Source of the DNA: Rubrivivax sp.
GTDB taxonomy: Bacteria > Pseudomonadota > Gammaproteobacteria > Burkholderiales > Burkholderiaceae_C
Direction: 5' to 3'
NCBI GenBank assembly: GCA_027484825.1
Contig: JAIXSE010000021.1
Location: 434,001-498,000 of the forward strand
DNA length: 64,000 bases
Below, one piece after another: positions 16,548 to 25,300 of the stretch. The position numbers and the translations under genes are program-made. The notes beneath the pieces are model-generated. The model was not told the DNA's origin and made no database searches. It was given only the letters and a program-made list of their open reading frames with translations. The stretch's first letter is position 1. Every line of letters starts with the position of its first letter.

Positions 16548-18677
16548 TCACAGGACGGCTTCGCGATGCCACAAGGCCAGGAGCGACCGCAGACCGTCGC
16601 CCAGCCAGGACCGTCGCTCGGACGCGGCCAGATCCACCGTGCCGAAGATCTCCCGCCGCGGCGCGCCGTCGCTGGCGCAGTGGTCGAGCCGCAGATGGAA
16701 GGTCGGGCGCACCGGGGCATAGCGGCCATCCTGCAGGCGCTGCACCGGCACCGGTCCGCCATGGGCATCAGCCAGGCCCGGCTCCTCCAGGGTCGTCAAT
16801 TGGACCGGGTCGATGCGGGTGAGCGAGCAGCGCCGACTGGCTTCCTCCGGCACGGACGGGACAAAGGTGCCAACGGCGCCTGTGGCCAGCCCCTGCAGGG
16901 CGGACTCGTCCGCATAGGCGTCGACTTTCAGGCCCCCCGGTGCCGCCACACTCAGCAGCCGCTCGCCGGCCGGCACCCAGACGCCAGGGCGCAAGCCTTC
17001 GGACACTTCCACCACCGTGCCGGCAAACGGCGCCCGCACGGCCAAGCGGTCCTTCTGGGCGCTGAGCCCCTGCAGGGCTGCCACCGAGCCTTCCCACTGC
17101 TTGCGCAGCGCCGGTCCCAGCTCGCGCAGCCGTTCGTCAAAGGGCTGCTGCTCCAGTTGCAGTCGCAACTGCTGTTCCTGCACCATCGCCTGCTGCCACT
17201 GCATCTCCAGCTCCGGGGAGCGGAGCTGAAGCAACAGGTCGCCAGCCTGGACCGCCTGGCCTTCGCGCGGCGCCGGGCTGGTGAGCTGCGCCGCGTAGCT
17301 GGCCACCACCACCTGCACCTCGCTGGGGGACATCACTGCCGGCACACGCACGGAAGCCTCAAAGGGCCAGCACAGCAGCCACATCGCAGCGCCCAGCAGC
17401 AGCACGGTGCGGCGGGTGGCCCGGTTCCAGCGCCAGCGCTGACGCTGTTGCCACCAGGTCTGCAGCTCGCGCCAGATGGGCCGTGCAATGAACCACACCA
17501 ACTCCACCGCCAGCAGCACCAGGCCCAGCGCCTTGAAAAACGCGTGGTAGACCAGCAGCGCAATGCCGAAGAACAGCACCAGCCGGTAGAGCCAGGTGGC
17601 CAGCGCAAAGGCGATCAGTCCGCGGCGGCGCCCCGGGCTGAAGCGCTCGGGCGGCGCGTCGCCCCAGCCGAACAGGCGCTCGCGCATCCACCAGCGCCCC
17701 AAGGCGAAGGCCCGCTCATGCAGGTTGGGCATGTTCAGCGCGTCGGACAGCAGGAAGTAGCCGTCAAACCGCATGAAGGGGCTGGCGTTGATGGCCACCG
17801 TCAGCAGCCAAGTGGTGGTGGCCAGCAAAAAGGCGCCGGAGCGGATCGGCGCCCACCCGGGCGTGTCCGGCAACAGGCTCCAGGCCAGCAGCGCCACTGA
17901 TGCCAAGGCCAATTCACTCAGCATGCCGGCAGCGCCCACGAACAGTCGCTGCCGACGCGAGGTGAGCTTCCAGGCCTCATTGGTGTCGGTGTAGAGCACC
18001 GGCCACATCACCAGGAAGGCCACGCCCATGGTGGGCACCCGGCATCCGAAATGCGTGGCGGTGAAGGCATGACCCAGCTCATGCAGCACCTTCGCGCCGC
18101 TCAGGGCCAGGCCAACGGCCAGCAGGCCTTCCCAGTTCGCATAGCTGGTGAGGGTGTGGCTGAACTCATCCCAGCGCCGACCCGCCATCACCAGGCCCAG
18201 CAGCATCAACACACCGCAGCCCAGCCAGAAGGCCGGCTGGAAGGCCCAGCGCACCCAGCGGCTCATGCGCTGCAGCCAGCGCATCGGCTGCAGCAGCGGA
18301 ACGCGGAAGAACAGGTAGTGCTTGAGCAGCCATTGGCCGGCGGACATGCGGGTGGCCTGTGCGTGGGCGGTCAAGCGCTCGGTCTGCGCGGCATCGCTGG
18401 CCACCAGCAGGTGATGGCTGCGCAGCATCTGAAGCACCGCCAGCAGGTCGTTTTCGCCCAGCCGCAAGGTGGTGTCCCGCGCGACTGACGCCAGCACCTG
18501 CGCCGGATCGCCCAGGCTCCAGCGCGACAGCAGCTCGAAGGCCGGCCAGCTCAGCGCGTAGAAGCGGTGGCTGGCCGGGTCGTGAAGGGTCCAGGTGGGC
18601 GAGCCGTCCAGGGCCTCGGGACCTGGGTGCAGCGCCAGGTCCTCCCGCAGCGGCGGCAGTGTCACCACCCCAGCCAT
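16548..18677 (-). CDS. M50-family membrane metallopeptidase fused to HlyD-type adaptor, with PqqD/RRE-like N-terminus
   Basis: This 709-residue inner-membrane protein has three parts. Residues about 10-95 resemble a PqqD/RRE winged helix (REDLALHPGPE, TWTLHDPASHRFYALSW, then a helical segment). Residues about 140-450 are a multi-spanning site-2-protease-like core with the zinc motif HELGH (199-203) and a distal NASPFMRFDG (D305). Residues about 455-600 form a lipoyl/barrel-sandwich and coiled-coil hairpin of the HlyD type (LTSPAPREGQAVQAGDLLL, later VRAPFAGTVVEV). It is the last gene of a five-gene operon with two other adaptors, TolC and a giant exported protein; its start overlaps the upstream gene by 16 bp. 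It may replace the ABC ATPase of a type I secretion system, by an unknown mechanism. Confidence 0.85.
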   Translation of the reverse strand: MAGVVTLPPLREDLALHPGPEALDGSPTWTLHDPASHRFYALSWPAFELLSRWSLGDPAQVLASVARDTTLRLGENDLLAVLQMLRSHHLLVASDAAQTERLTAHAQATRMSAGQWLLKHYLFFRVPLLQPMRWLQRMSRWVRWAFQPAFWLGCGVLMLLGLVMAGRRWDEFSHTLTSYANWEGLLAVGLALSGAKVLHELGHAFTATHFGCRVPTMGVAFLVMWPVLYTDTNEAWKLTSRRQRLFVGAAGMLSELALASVALLAWSLLPDTPGWAPIRSGAFLLATTTWLLTVAINASPFMRFDGYFLLSDALNMPNLHERAFALGRWWMRERLFGWGDAPPERFSPGRRRGLIAFALATWLYRLVLFFGIALLVYHAFFKALGLVLLAVELVWFIARPIWRELQTWWQQRQRWRWNRATRRTVLLLGAAMWLLCWPFEASVRVPAVMSPSEVQVVVASYAAQLTSPAPREGQAVQAGDLLLQLRSPELEMQWQQAMVQEQQLRLQLEQQPFDERLRELGPALRKQWEGSVAALQGLSAQKDRLAVRAPFAGTVVEVSEGLRPGVWVPAGERLLSVAAPGGLKVDAYADESALQGLATGAVGTFVPSVPEEASRRCSLTRIDPVQLTTLEEPGLADAHGGPVPVQRLQDGRYAPVRPTFHLRLDHCASDGAPRREIFGTVDLAASERRSWLGDGLRSLLALWHREAVL

Positions 18678-19996
18678 TGCCTCACCGTCGACAGCGGGCG
18701 GCGCAGGGCCACATAGATCAGCGGCGCCCAGCCGCCGTAGACCCGCGCACTGCCAAGCTGGCCGATGCGGGGCAGGGGCTGCTCGGGCTTGAAGCTGGCC
18801 TTGATCCGGTAGGCCATGAAGCCGTCGCGGGTGGGTTCGGCGCGATAGGACACGGTCTGCACCTGCGCCTCGAAGGACTGCAGCGGCGCGCCTTGCGGAT
18901 GCAGCGTCAGCGTGTCGCCGGGGGAGACCGGCAGGCGGTCCGCAGCCGGCATCCAGGCCACCAGTTCCACCTTGGCCGGATCGGCCACCAGCAGCACCCG
19001 CTCGCCCAGGGTCACGGCCTTGCCGATCCAGTCATTGGCATCGGCGAAGACGGCAATGCCGGCGCGGTCGGACTTGACCTGCACCCGGTCCAGTTGTTCG
19101 GCGGTGTAGTCCAGCTCAACGGCCTTCTCCTGCACCTTGCCGCGCCGCAGCACCAGCTCCGCCCGCGTCTTGTCATTGGTGACGGCCGCCTGGGCGGACT
19201 GGCGATATTCCTCCTGCGCCGTGTCCACCGCCTTGCGGGCGACTTCCAGACGGGCGCGCAGGGCGGTGGTGTCCAGGCTGAACAGGGCGGTGCCGGCTTG
19301 CACCGGCTGGTTGGGCCGGATGTCAAAACGGTCGATCACGCCGTCCAGCGGTGCGCGCACCACAAACGGCTCCAGAGGGACGACCTCGGCCTGCGCCAGG
19401 GCCGACAGACGGATGGGGCACAGGCTCACCAGCAGCACACCGGCCAGCAGCCAGCGGCGCGTCTTGCCCTTCTTGAGCAGCGGGCCCAGGCCTTCGCGCC
19501 AAGGGTGGCGCGGCTGCAGGGCATCGAGCGCATGGCCGTAGGCATGGGCCAGCTCGCCGAGCAGGCCGATTTCATGGGTCGCCCAGGGCGTGTCGCGGGC
19601 CAGCAGCAGGCCGGCCGCGGGAGGACGATCGCCGGCGGGCAGCGGCAGCCACAGGGCATGCGCCGGTAGCCAGCTGGGCCACTCCGCCCGCAGTGTTTCG
19701 GGCAAGCCGTCCACCGCCACTTCACCGGCCGGCAGCGCCTCCCGCATCAGATGCCGGCACAGCGGCGCCAGCCACTGGATGTAGGGCGCCTGTGGGTCGG
19801 GCTGCGGCGGCCCGGACACGGCCATGACCTGGCCCAGCCCGGACGCGCTCCACAAGGCCGCCTGCCGGTAAGGGGCCAACTGCAGGGTTTCGTTGACCGC
19901 GATGAAGCCCAGGGCTTGCGGCGAGGCCGCCTGCCGGGCCCGACGCTGCAACTGCAGCAGCGTGACCAGCGGGGCCGCGCGTTCCGGCGCCGTCAT
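18662..19996 (-). CDS. HlyD-family membrane fusion protein with N-terminal GAF-like domain
   Basis: This 444-residue protein begins with a cytoplasmic domain of about 165 residues with GAF-like layout (ALGFIAVNETLQLAPYRQAALW, then ALWLPLPAGDRPPAAGLLLARD). After a basic KKGKTRR stretch there is one membrane helix (RWLLAGVLLVSLCPIRLSAL, about 181-200), then a typical HlyD adaptor: barrel-sandwich half (VVRAPLDGVIDRFDIRPNQ), coiled-coil hairpin and C-terminal beta-barrel (YRIKASFKPEQPLPRIGQLG). It should bridge the inner membrane to TolC. The GAF-like part could gate transport by a cytoplasmic signal. It sits 10 bp after the third adaptor gene and overlaps the M50 gene. Confidence 0.85.
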   Translation of the reverse strand: MTAPERAAPLVTLLQLQRRARQAASPQALGFIAVNETLQLAPYRQAALWSASGLGQVMAVSGPPQPDPQAPYIQWLAPLCRHLMREALPAGEVAVDGLPETLRAEWPSWLPAHALWLPLPAGDRPPAAGLLLARDTPWATHEIGLLGELAHAYGHALDALQPRHPWREGLGPLLKKGKTRRWLLAGVLLVSLCPIRLSALAQAEVVPLEPFVVRAPLDGVIDRFDIRPNQPVQAGTALFSLDTTALRARLEVARKAVDTAQEEYRQSAQAAVTNDKTRAELVLRRGKVQEKAVELDYTAEQLDRVQVKSDRAGIAVFADANDWIGKAVTLGERVLLVADPAKVELVAWMPAADRLPVSPGDTLTLHPQGAPLQSFEAQVQTVSYRAEPTRDGFMAYRIKASFKPEQPLPRIGQLGSARVYGGWAPLIYVALRRPLSTVRQWLGW

Positions 19997-20006
19997 GATC
20001 GGGCCC

Positions 20007-20834
20007 TCACGGATGCGGCGGGAACACCGCCCAGCCGCTCATGCCGGGCAGCAGGCCCGGCTGGCTGCCGTCCATCACGCCGAACACGGCCACCGTCTGG
20101 CTGACCGGGTCGATCTGCGCGCCCAGTCGCTGCACCTTGGCCGGATATCGCTTGCCCAGTTCTTCCACATCGACCTGGAAGACCGCACCCGGGCGCAGCC
20201 AGGCCAGCCAGCGGGACGGCACGATCATCTGCACTTCCAGCTGACCGGTCTCGATGATGTCCAGCAGCGGATTGCCCGGCGAGACATATTGATGGGCCGC
20301 CACATGCCGCTTGGCCACTCGGCCGGAGAAGGGCGCCGAGATGTTGCAGCGGTTGACCAGCATCTTGTTGCCGGCCAGTTCCGCCTGCGCTTCCTTCAAG
20401 CGCGCCTGGCCCTGCTGCACTTCCAGAGCGCCAATGGAATTGAGCTCGGCCAGCCGCTGATTGGAGGCCACCAGCGCACTGGCAGCCTCCACCGCGGCTT
20501 CGGCCTTGCGCTGCTGGCTCTGATGCAGCGAGCAGTCCAGGCCGACCAGCAACTCGCCGGCGCGGAAGGCGTCTCCTTCCCGCAGCCGCAGCGTGGCCAC
20601 ACGCGCGGGAATCTCCGCGGCGATGGTCACCGCATTGCGGGCGCTGAGCTGCGTGCGGATGCGGCCTTCCTTGTCCGTGTCGATGGCGCCCGGCTGGGCG
20701 GCGCTGGGGGTGCCGGGAGCGCGGGCCGGCGTTGCCGGCTTGGCGGGGGTCTGTGCGTCTGCGGTGGCCATCAGGCCCACCATCATGATGCCCAGGCCCA
20801 ACTGCCTGACCGGGGCATCCCATCCTTCTCTCAT
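20007..20834 (-). CDS. Periplasmic HlyD/RND-type adaptor protein
   Basis: This 275-residue protein has an N-terminal signal sequence (LGLGIMMVGLMATADAQ), an Ala/Pro-rich linker, and the adaptor core: a barrel-sandwich half (TIAAEIPARVATLRLREGDAF), a short coiled-coil hairpin (residues about 105-155), the second half (ISAPFSGRVAKRHVAAHQYV), and a beta-barrel ending in PGLLPGMSGWAVF. It is exported without a lasting membrane helix. Its ATG overlaps the TolC stop codon (ATGA) and it precedes the GAF-HlyD gene by 10 bp. It is the second of three adaptor-type proteins in the operon. Confidence 0.87.
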   Translation of the reverse strand: MREGWDAPVRQLGLGIMMVGLMATADAQTPAKPATPARAPGTPSAAQPGAIDTDKEGRIRTQLSARNAVTIAAEIPARVATLRLREGDAFRAGELLVGLDCSLHQSQQRKAEAAVEAASALVASNQRLAELNSIGALEVQQGQARLKEAQAELAGNKMLVNRCNISAPFSGRVAKRHVAAHQYVSPGNPLLDIIETGQLEVQMIVPSRWLAWLRPGAVFQVDVEELGKRYPAKVQRLGAQIDPVSQTVAVFGVMDGSQPGLLPGMSGWAVFPPHP

Positions 20835-22351
20835 GCACCGCCCTCGGGGTTCATCGTCTTGGTCCAGTTCTGCTCGGAGGCCTTCACCGCTTCGCCCAGG
20901 CTCTTGAGGTCATGACCCGGCACCGACTGGGGCAGGGGGTCCAGACCCAGCGTCGCCACCAGCTGGCTGTAGGCGCCTTGCAGCGCGCCGTAGCTCTGAT
21001 AGAGGCGCAGCTCGGACATCATGGCCGCTGCCGAAGCACGGATCTCTTCCAGCTTGCCCTGGCTGTTGGCCGTGGCGGCATTGCGGGTGTAGCCCAGAAT
21101 GCGCTGCTCCACGCCGTTGAGCTGCTCGGTCAGCTCGAACTGGCGCAGACGGCCCTGGTAGTCCAGCCGGGCCACATGCACCTGGGTCAGCACCGCCATG
21201 TTCAGCGCCAGGCGCTGTTGACGGGCCAGGTCCAGCTGGGCCTGGGCCATGCCGCGGATGTTGCTGGCGTTCAGCACATTGAACAGGTTCCAGCCCACGC
21301 GCAGACCCGCGTCGCCCCACTGGCGGTTCACCAGGAAGCTGTTGCTGTCGTAGTGACCGCCGACGCTGATTTCCAGACCCGGCAGCAGGCGGGCCAGCGC
21401 CTTGCGGGTCTCCAGCACGCCGATGCGCTCGTTGTACTGGGCTTCCACCAGCTCCGGACGGCGCGTCAGGGCCGCTTCTTCCATGCTGGCCGCTGGCAGC
21501 GTGATGCGCGGGGCCTGCATGCTGGTGGGCATCTGCACGGTGAAGGACTGGCCCGGTTCCAGGTTCATCAGCGCGGCCAGACGCGGCTTGGCCTGCGCCA
21601 GTTCGTCACGCACCGCTTCGAGCTGTCGAACGATGTCCAGCAGCTGCCGCTGATAGGTCAGCGCTTCCAGCGGCGAGCGCAGTTTTTCGACTTCCACCTT
21701 GCGGGAGTCGTCCAGCGCGCGGCGGGTCGTCTCCAGCACCGGCTCGATCTTGCCTTCCAGCATCTGCGCACCCGCGGCCTGCCAGTAGGCCTGCGCGGTC
21801 TGCTGCATCAGCAGGTGCAGCACCTTGCGGCGCCGCTCTTCCGCCACCAGCACCCGGTCGGCCTGCTGGCGGGCGCCGAAGTAGCTGACGCCGAAGTCCA
21901 GCACGTTCCAGCTCAGGGTCAAGTCGGCGGTGTTGCGCTCGCGGTCGCTGGAGGTAGAAGGCTCCAGGGACTGCTGACCGCTCAGCACGCTGCGCGAGGA
22001 CGAGGCGAGTTCGCTGTCCCGCCAGTTGTAGCCGGCCTGCAGCGTCAGCTTGGGCAGCAGGTCGCTGCGGGTGAGGTCCAACTGGCGCTGGGCGACCGCC
22101 GCCTCCATCAGCTTCACGCGATGGTCGAGGTTGTACTTGATGGCCCGTGCCATCGCCTCTTCCAGCGAGATCGGGCCCTGGATGGGCTCCTGCTGGCTGG
22201 TCAGCGTCTGGCGGTCCGCCTGGATCAGGCTCTGGCGCTCCTGCGCGGTCAGGGCCTCGGGGGCCACGGCGCAGCCGCTCAGGGCGGCGGCCACCACGGC
22301 CATCACGGCCAGGGCCACCCGGCTGTGGCGGGGGAATCGTTCCATCGTCAT
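20831..22351 (-). CDS. TolC-family outer-membrane efflux protein (lipoprotein)
   Basis: This 506-residue protein has a lipoprotein signal (AVVAAALSGC, Cys near residue 27) and the two OEP repeats of TolC: ISLEEAMARAIKYNLDHRVKL, LDLTRSDLLPKLTLQAGYNW, LTLSWNVLDFGVSYFGARQQAD, then AALTRRPELVEAQYNERIGV and LRVGWNLFNVLNA. I chose ATG 22351, with AGGAGA eight bases upstream; the ATG at 22375 lacks such a site. It lies 32 bp after the giant exported-protein gene and overlaps the next adaptor gene. It should form the outer-membrane exit duct for that protein. Confidence 0.9.
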   Translation of the reverse strand: MTMERFPRHSRVALAVMAVVAAALSGCAVAPEALTAQERQSLIQADRQTLTSQQEPIQGPISLEEAMARAIKYNLDHRVKLMEAAVAQRQLDLTRSDLLPKLTLQAGYNWRDSELASSSRSVLSGQQSLEPSTSSDRERNTADLTLSWNVLDFGVSYFGARQQADRVLVAEERRRKVLHLLMQQTAQAYWQAAGAQMLEGKIEPVLETTRRALDDSRKVEVEKLRSPLEALTYQRQLLDIVRQLEAVRDELAQAKPRLAALMNLEPGQSFTVQMPTSMQAPRITLPAASMEEAALTRRPELVEAQYNERIGVLETRKALARLLPGLEISVGGHYDSNSFLVNRQWGDAGLRVGWNLFNVLNASNIRGMAQAQLDLARQQRLALNMAVLTQVHVARLDYQGRLRQFELTEQLNGVEQRILGYTRNAATANSQGKLEEIRASAAAMMSELRLYQSYGALQGAYSQLVATLGLDPLPQSVPGHDLKSLGEAVKASEQNWTKTMNPEGGA

Positions 22352-22383
22352 CTTGTGCTTCTCCTCTGAATGCATCGCGGGAC

Positions 22384-25300
22384 TCAGGCCGGCGTACCGG
22401 CATCGGTCAGGACCTGTTCCCAGTGTTGTCGTTCGGCCTGCCAGGCGCCGCGTCCATGCTGGCTGAACTGGCTGGCCAGGCCGGGGCGTCCGGCGGTAGG
22501 GCTTGCGTCGGCCGGAGCACCGGCGTCCGCGGCGCGGCTTTGCAGGGCCGCCACCCGGGCCTCGCCCTCGGCGGACGCGCCTCGCTGGTTCGCGCCGGAC
22601 TTGATCTCGAGCTCGATGGTGCTGACCGAGCGCTGGCCCTTGGCATCACGCACCGTGAACTCGATGGAAATCTTCTGGTTCATGCCCGCCGGCGCTTTGC
22701 CCACCAGCGTGCCGGTGACCGGGTCATACCGCAGCCAGGCGGGCAGGGGCCGGCCGTTGGACAGGCGCACCTCCACCGTGGTGGGGTTGTCGGGATTCAG
22801 CGTGGCGGCGAGATCCACCGGCAGGGCGATGCGCACCGGCTCACCGGAGGCAATGGCCACCGAAGTGGGGCGATCCAGGCCCTGGAAGGACCGTCCGGCC
22901 GTGTTGACGACGTCTGCGGTGCGGCTGTCGCTGCCCGCCGGCACCGGGTTGTAGACGCGGTTGGGATCCAGCGGGTTGTTGAGCAGGGGGACGTTGAACA
23001 CGGCTGCGATGGAAGAGATCGCGTTGCCGGCATTCCCGGAATTTCCGGTGCCGGGGGACGTATCCAATCCGGTGATCAGCACCGGGTTGGGAATGACCAG
23101 ACCGGTGGACAGGCCCGCCGGCACGTCGAAGGTGACCGGCGTTTGTGAGGCCACCTCGACCGGCGGGACGACCGGTGGCGTCAAGGTCATGGGCGGCTCC
23201 ACCGGCGGCAGCGGCGGCGGCGCGATTGGGGCGACGGCATAAGCCGGTCCTTCGGCCCCGGTGCTCAGCGCATTGCCGGCGCTGTCCGCAATGGCGCTGT
23301 TGGCGGCCGCCAGCGCCAGCGAAATCTGACCCGCGCCCGAGACCTGCCCGACCTCGACCACATAGGTGCTGCCATCCACCCGGGTCACGCCGGTGATGGT
23401 GGCGCTGGCGTTGCCAGTGGTGCTGAGGCGGAAGTCCGCAGCGTCCACGCCGGTCACGGTTTCGGAGAAGGTGACCTGATAACGCACCGGCTGGCCGCTG
23501 GTGGCGCTGCCATCCAGGCGGGTGATGCTGGAGACGGAAGGCAGCACGGCATCCACCCGGATGCCAGCCGTGGAGCCCAGCCCTACGAGCGTCACGCCGG
23601 ACAGGTTGCCCACGCTGTCGCGCAGCACCGCGCCGTTGGCGTCGACGCTGCCCGCCACGGTGATGCCGCCCGAAGCCTGCTGGCCCGCTTGCACGGTGAG
23701 GCGGAAGACCAGCGACGAACTGCCCGAGCCGGAGACATAGTCGGCGTAAGCAACACGCCCGCCGTCCAGCGTCACGGCCAGACGAGGCGCGGCGCCGTTG
23801 GCTCCGTTCGTGGCCAGGGTCACGGCTTCGCTGTAATCGACGGTGAAGTCCAGTGTCTGCCCGGCCACATAGGTGCCGGCGGCAGGCAAGCGCACCCCGG
23901 TCACCACGGGGGCGACTCCATCGACCTGGATGGCATGCGTGGCGGCCAGCGAGTCAGCGCTGCCCGGGGCCGGCAGGGCCAGCAGGGCATCGAACTGGGT
24001 GGCGCTGCGGATGCTGCCGCCGTTCAGGGCCAGCGCGCCGGTGGACGCATAGTCCAGCCGCGTTGCCACATCACCGGCTTGCACCACGTAGCGGAAGGTC
24101 AGCGTGTTGGTGCCGGAGCCGGAGACATAGACCGCCTGACGGTCGATGGCGCCGGTCTCCAGCAGCAGGCTGGGCGTGCCGCCGCTGAGGTCCACCGTGA
24201 CCGCCTGGTCGAAGGTGATGGTGGTGGTGATGGTGTCGCCCACCTTGTAGCCGCCATCGGGCGTGGTGGTGCTGATGCTGCTGATGACCGGATTGGTGGG
24301 GTCGACGCTGAGCGTGAGGGTGTCGGTGTCCGTGCGGGCCGGACCACCGCCGTTGCCCAGGTCATTGGTGGTGATCTGCAGGCTGGCGTCACCGTGATAG
24401 CCGGCCGTGGGCGCAAAACTCAGGCCCTGCAGCGCGGCATTGATGTCGGCCAGGCTGCCGGTGAAGGTCATGGTGGCGTCGCCGCGGCCGGTGCCGGTCA
24501 CGAAGCTCAGGCCGTTCGTGCCGGACAGGCTCAGCGTGCCCTGGGTGACGGTGAGGGTGACCTGCATCAGGCCGTTGCCCGCGTCCGCATCGCTGAGGCT
24601 GATGGCATTGCCCTGGGCGGTGCCGAACACCAGCGTGCTGTCCTGATCGACGTGCTGCACGGCGGACGGCACGGTGTTGACCGGCGTGTCGTTGGCGCTG
24701 GTCACGGTAACGGAGCGGGTGAGGGCGCTGCTGTCGCTGTTGCCGTCGTTGACCACGAAGCTGATCACGCGGCCCGCGGTGTTCGGGGCTTCCGAGGTGT
24801 TGGCGTAGGTGACTGCGCGCAGCGCCGCTTCCCACTGTGCCACCGTGGCCGTGCCGCCGGCCGAGCTCAGGCTCAGCATGCCGGAGGTCGGGTCATAGCT
24901 GGCGATGATGTTGCCAAACTGGATGGCGCTCGTGTTGGTGAAGGCCAGCAGGTCTTCGCCGGTGTGCAGGTTGCCGGTGATGGTGACGGTGGCGGTGGTG
25001 AGCGTGGCCGAATCGGCATCCGACAGCGTCAGGCCCGGGTCGATCGCCACCGGCGATGCGGCGGCATTGTCGGCTTCGGCAAAGACGGCGGTGCCGCTGC
25101 CCCCCGTGATGACCGGGCTGTCATCGACCGACACCACATTCACCGTGCGGCTGCCGGTATTGCTCAGCCCGCCGGCGCCGTCATCCACGATGAAGCTGAT
25201 GGTGCGTGCCGCAGTGGAGGGAGCGTCGGACGTGCTGGTGTAGGTGACCGCGCGCAGGGCGGCCTGCCACTGGGCGACGGTGGCCGTGCCGCCGGCGGAG

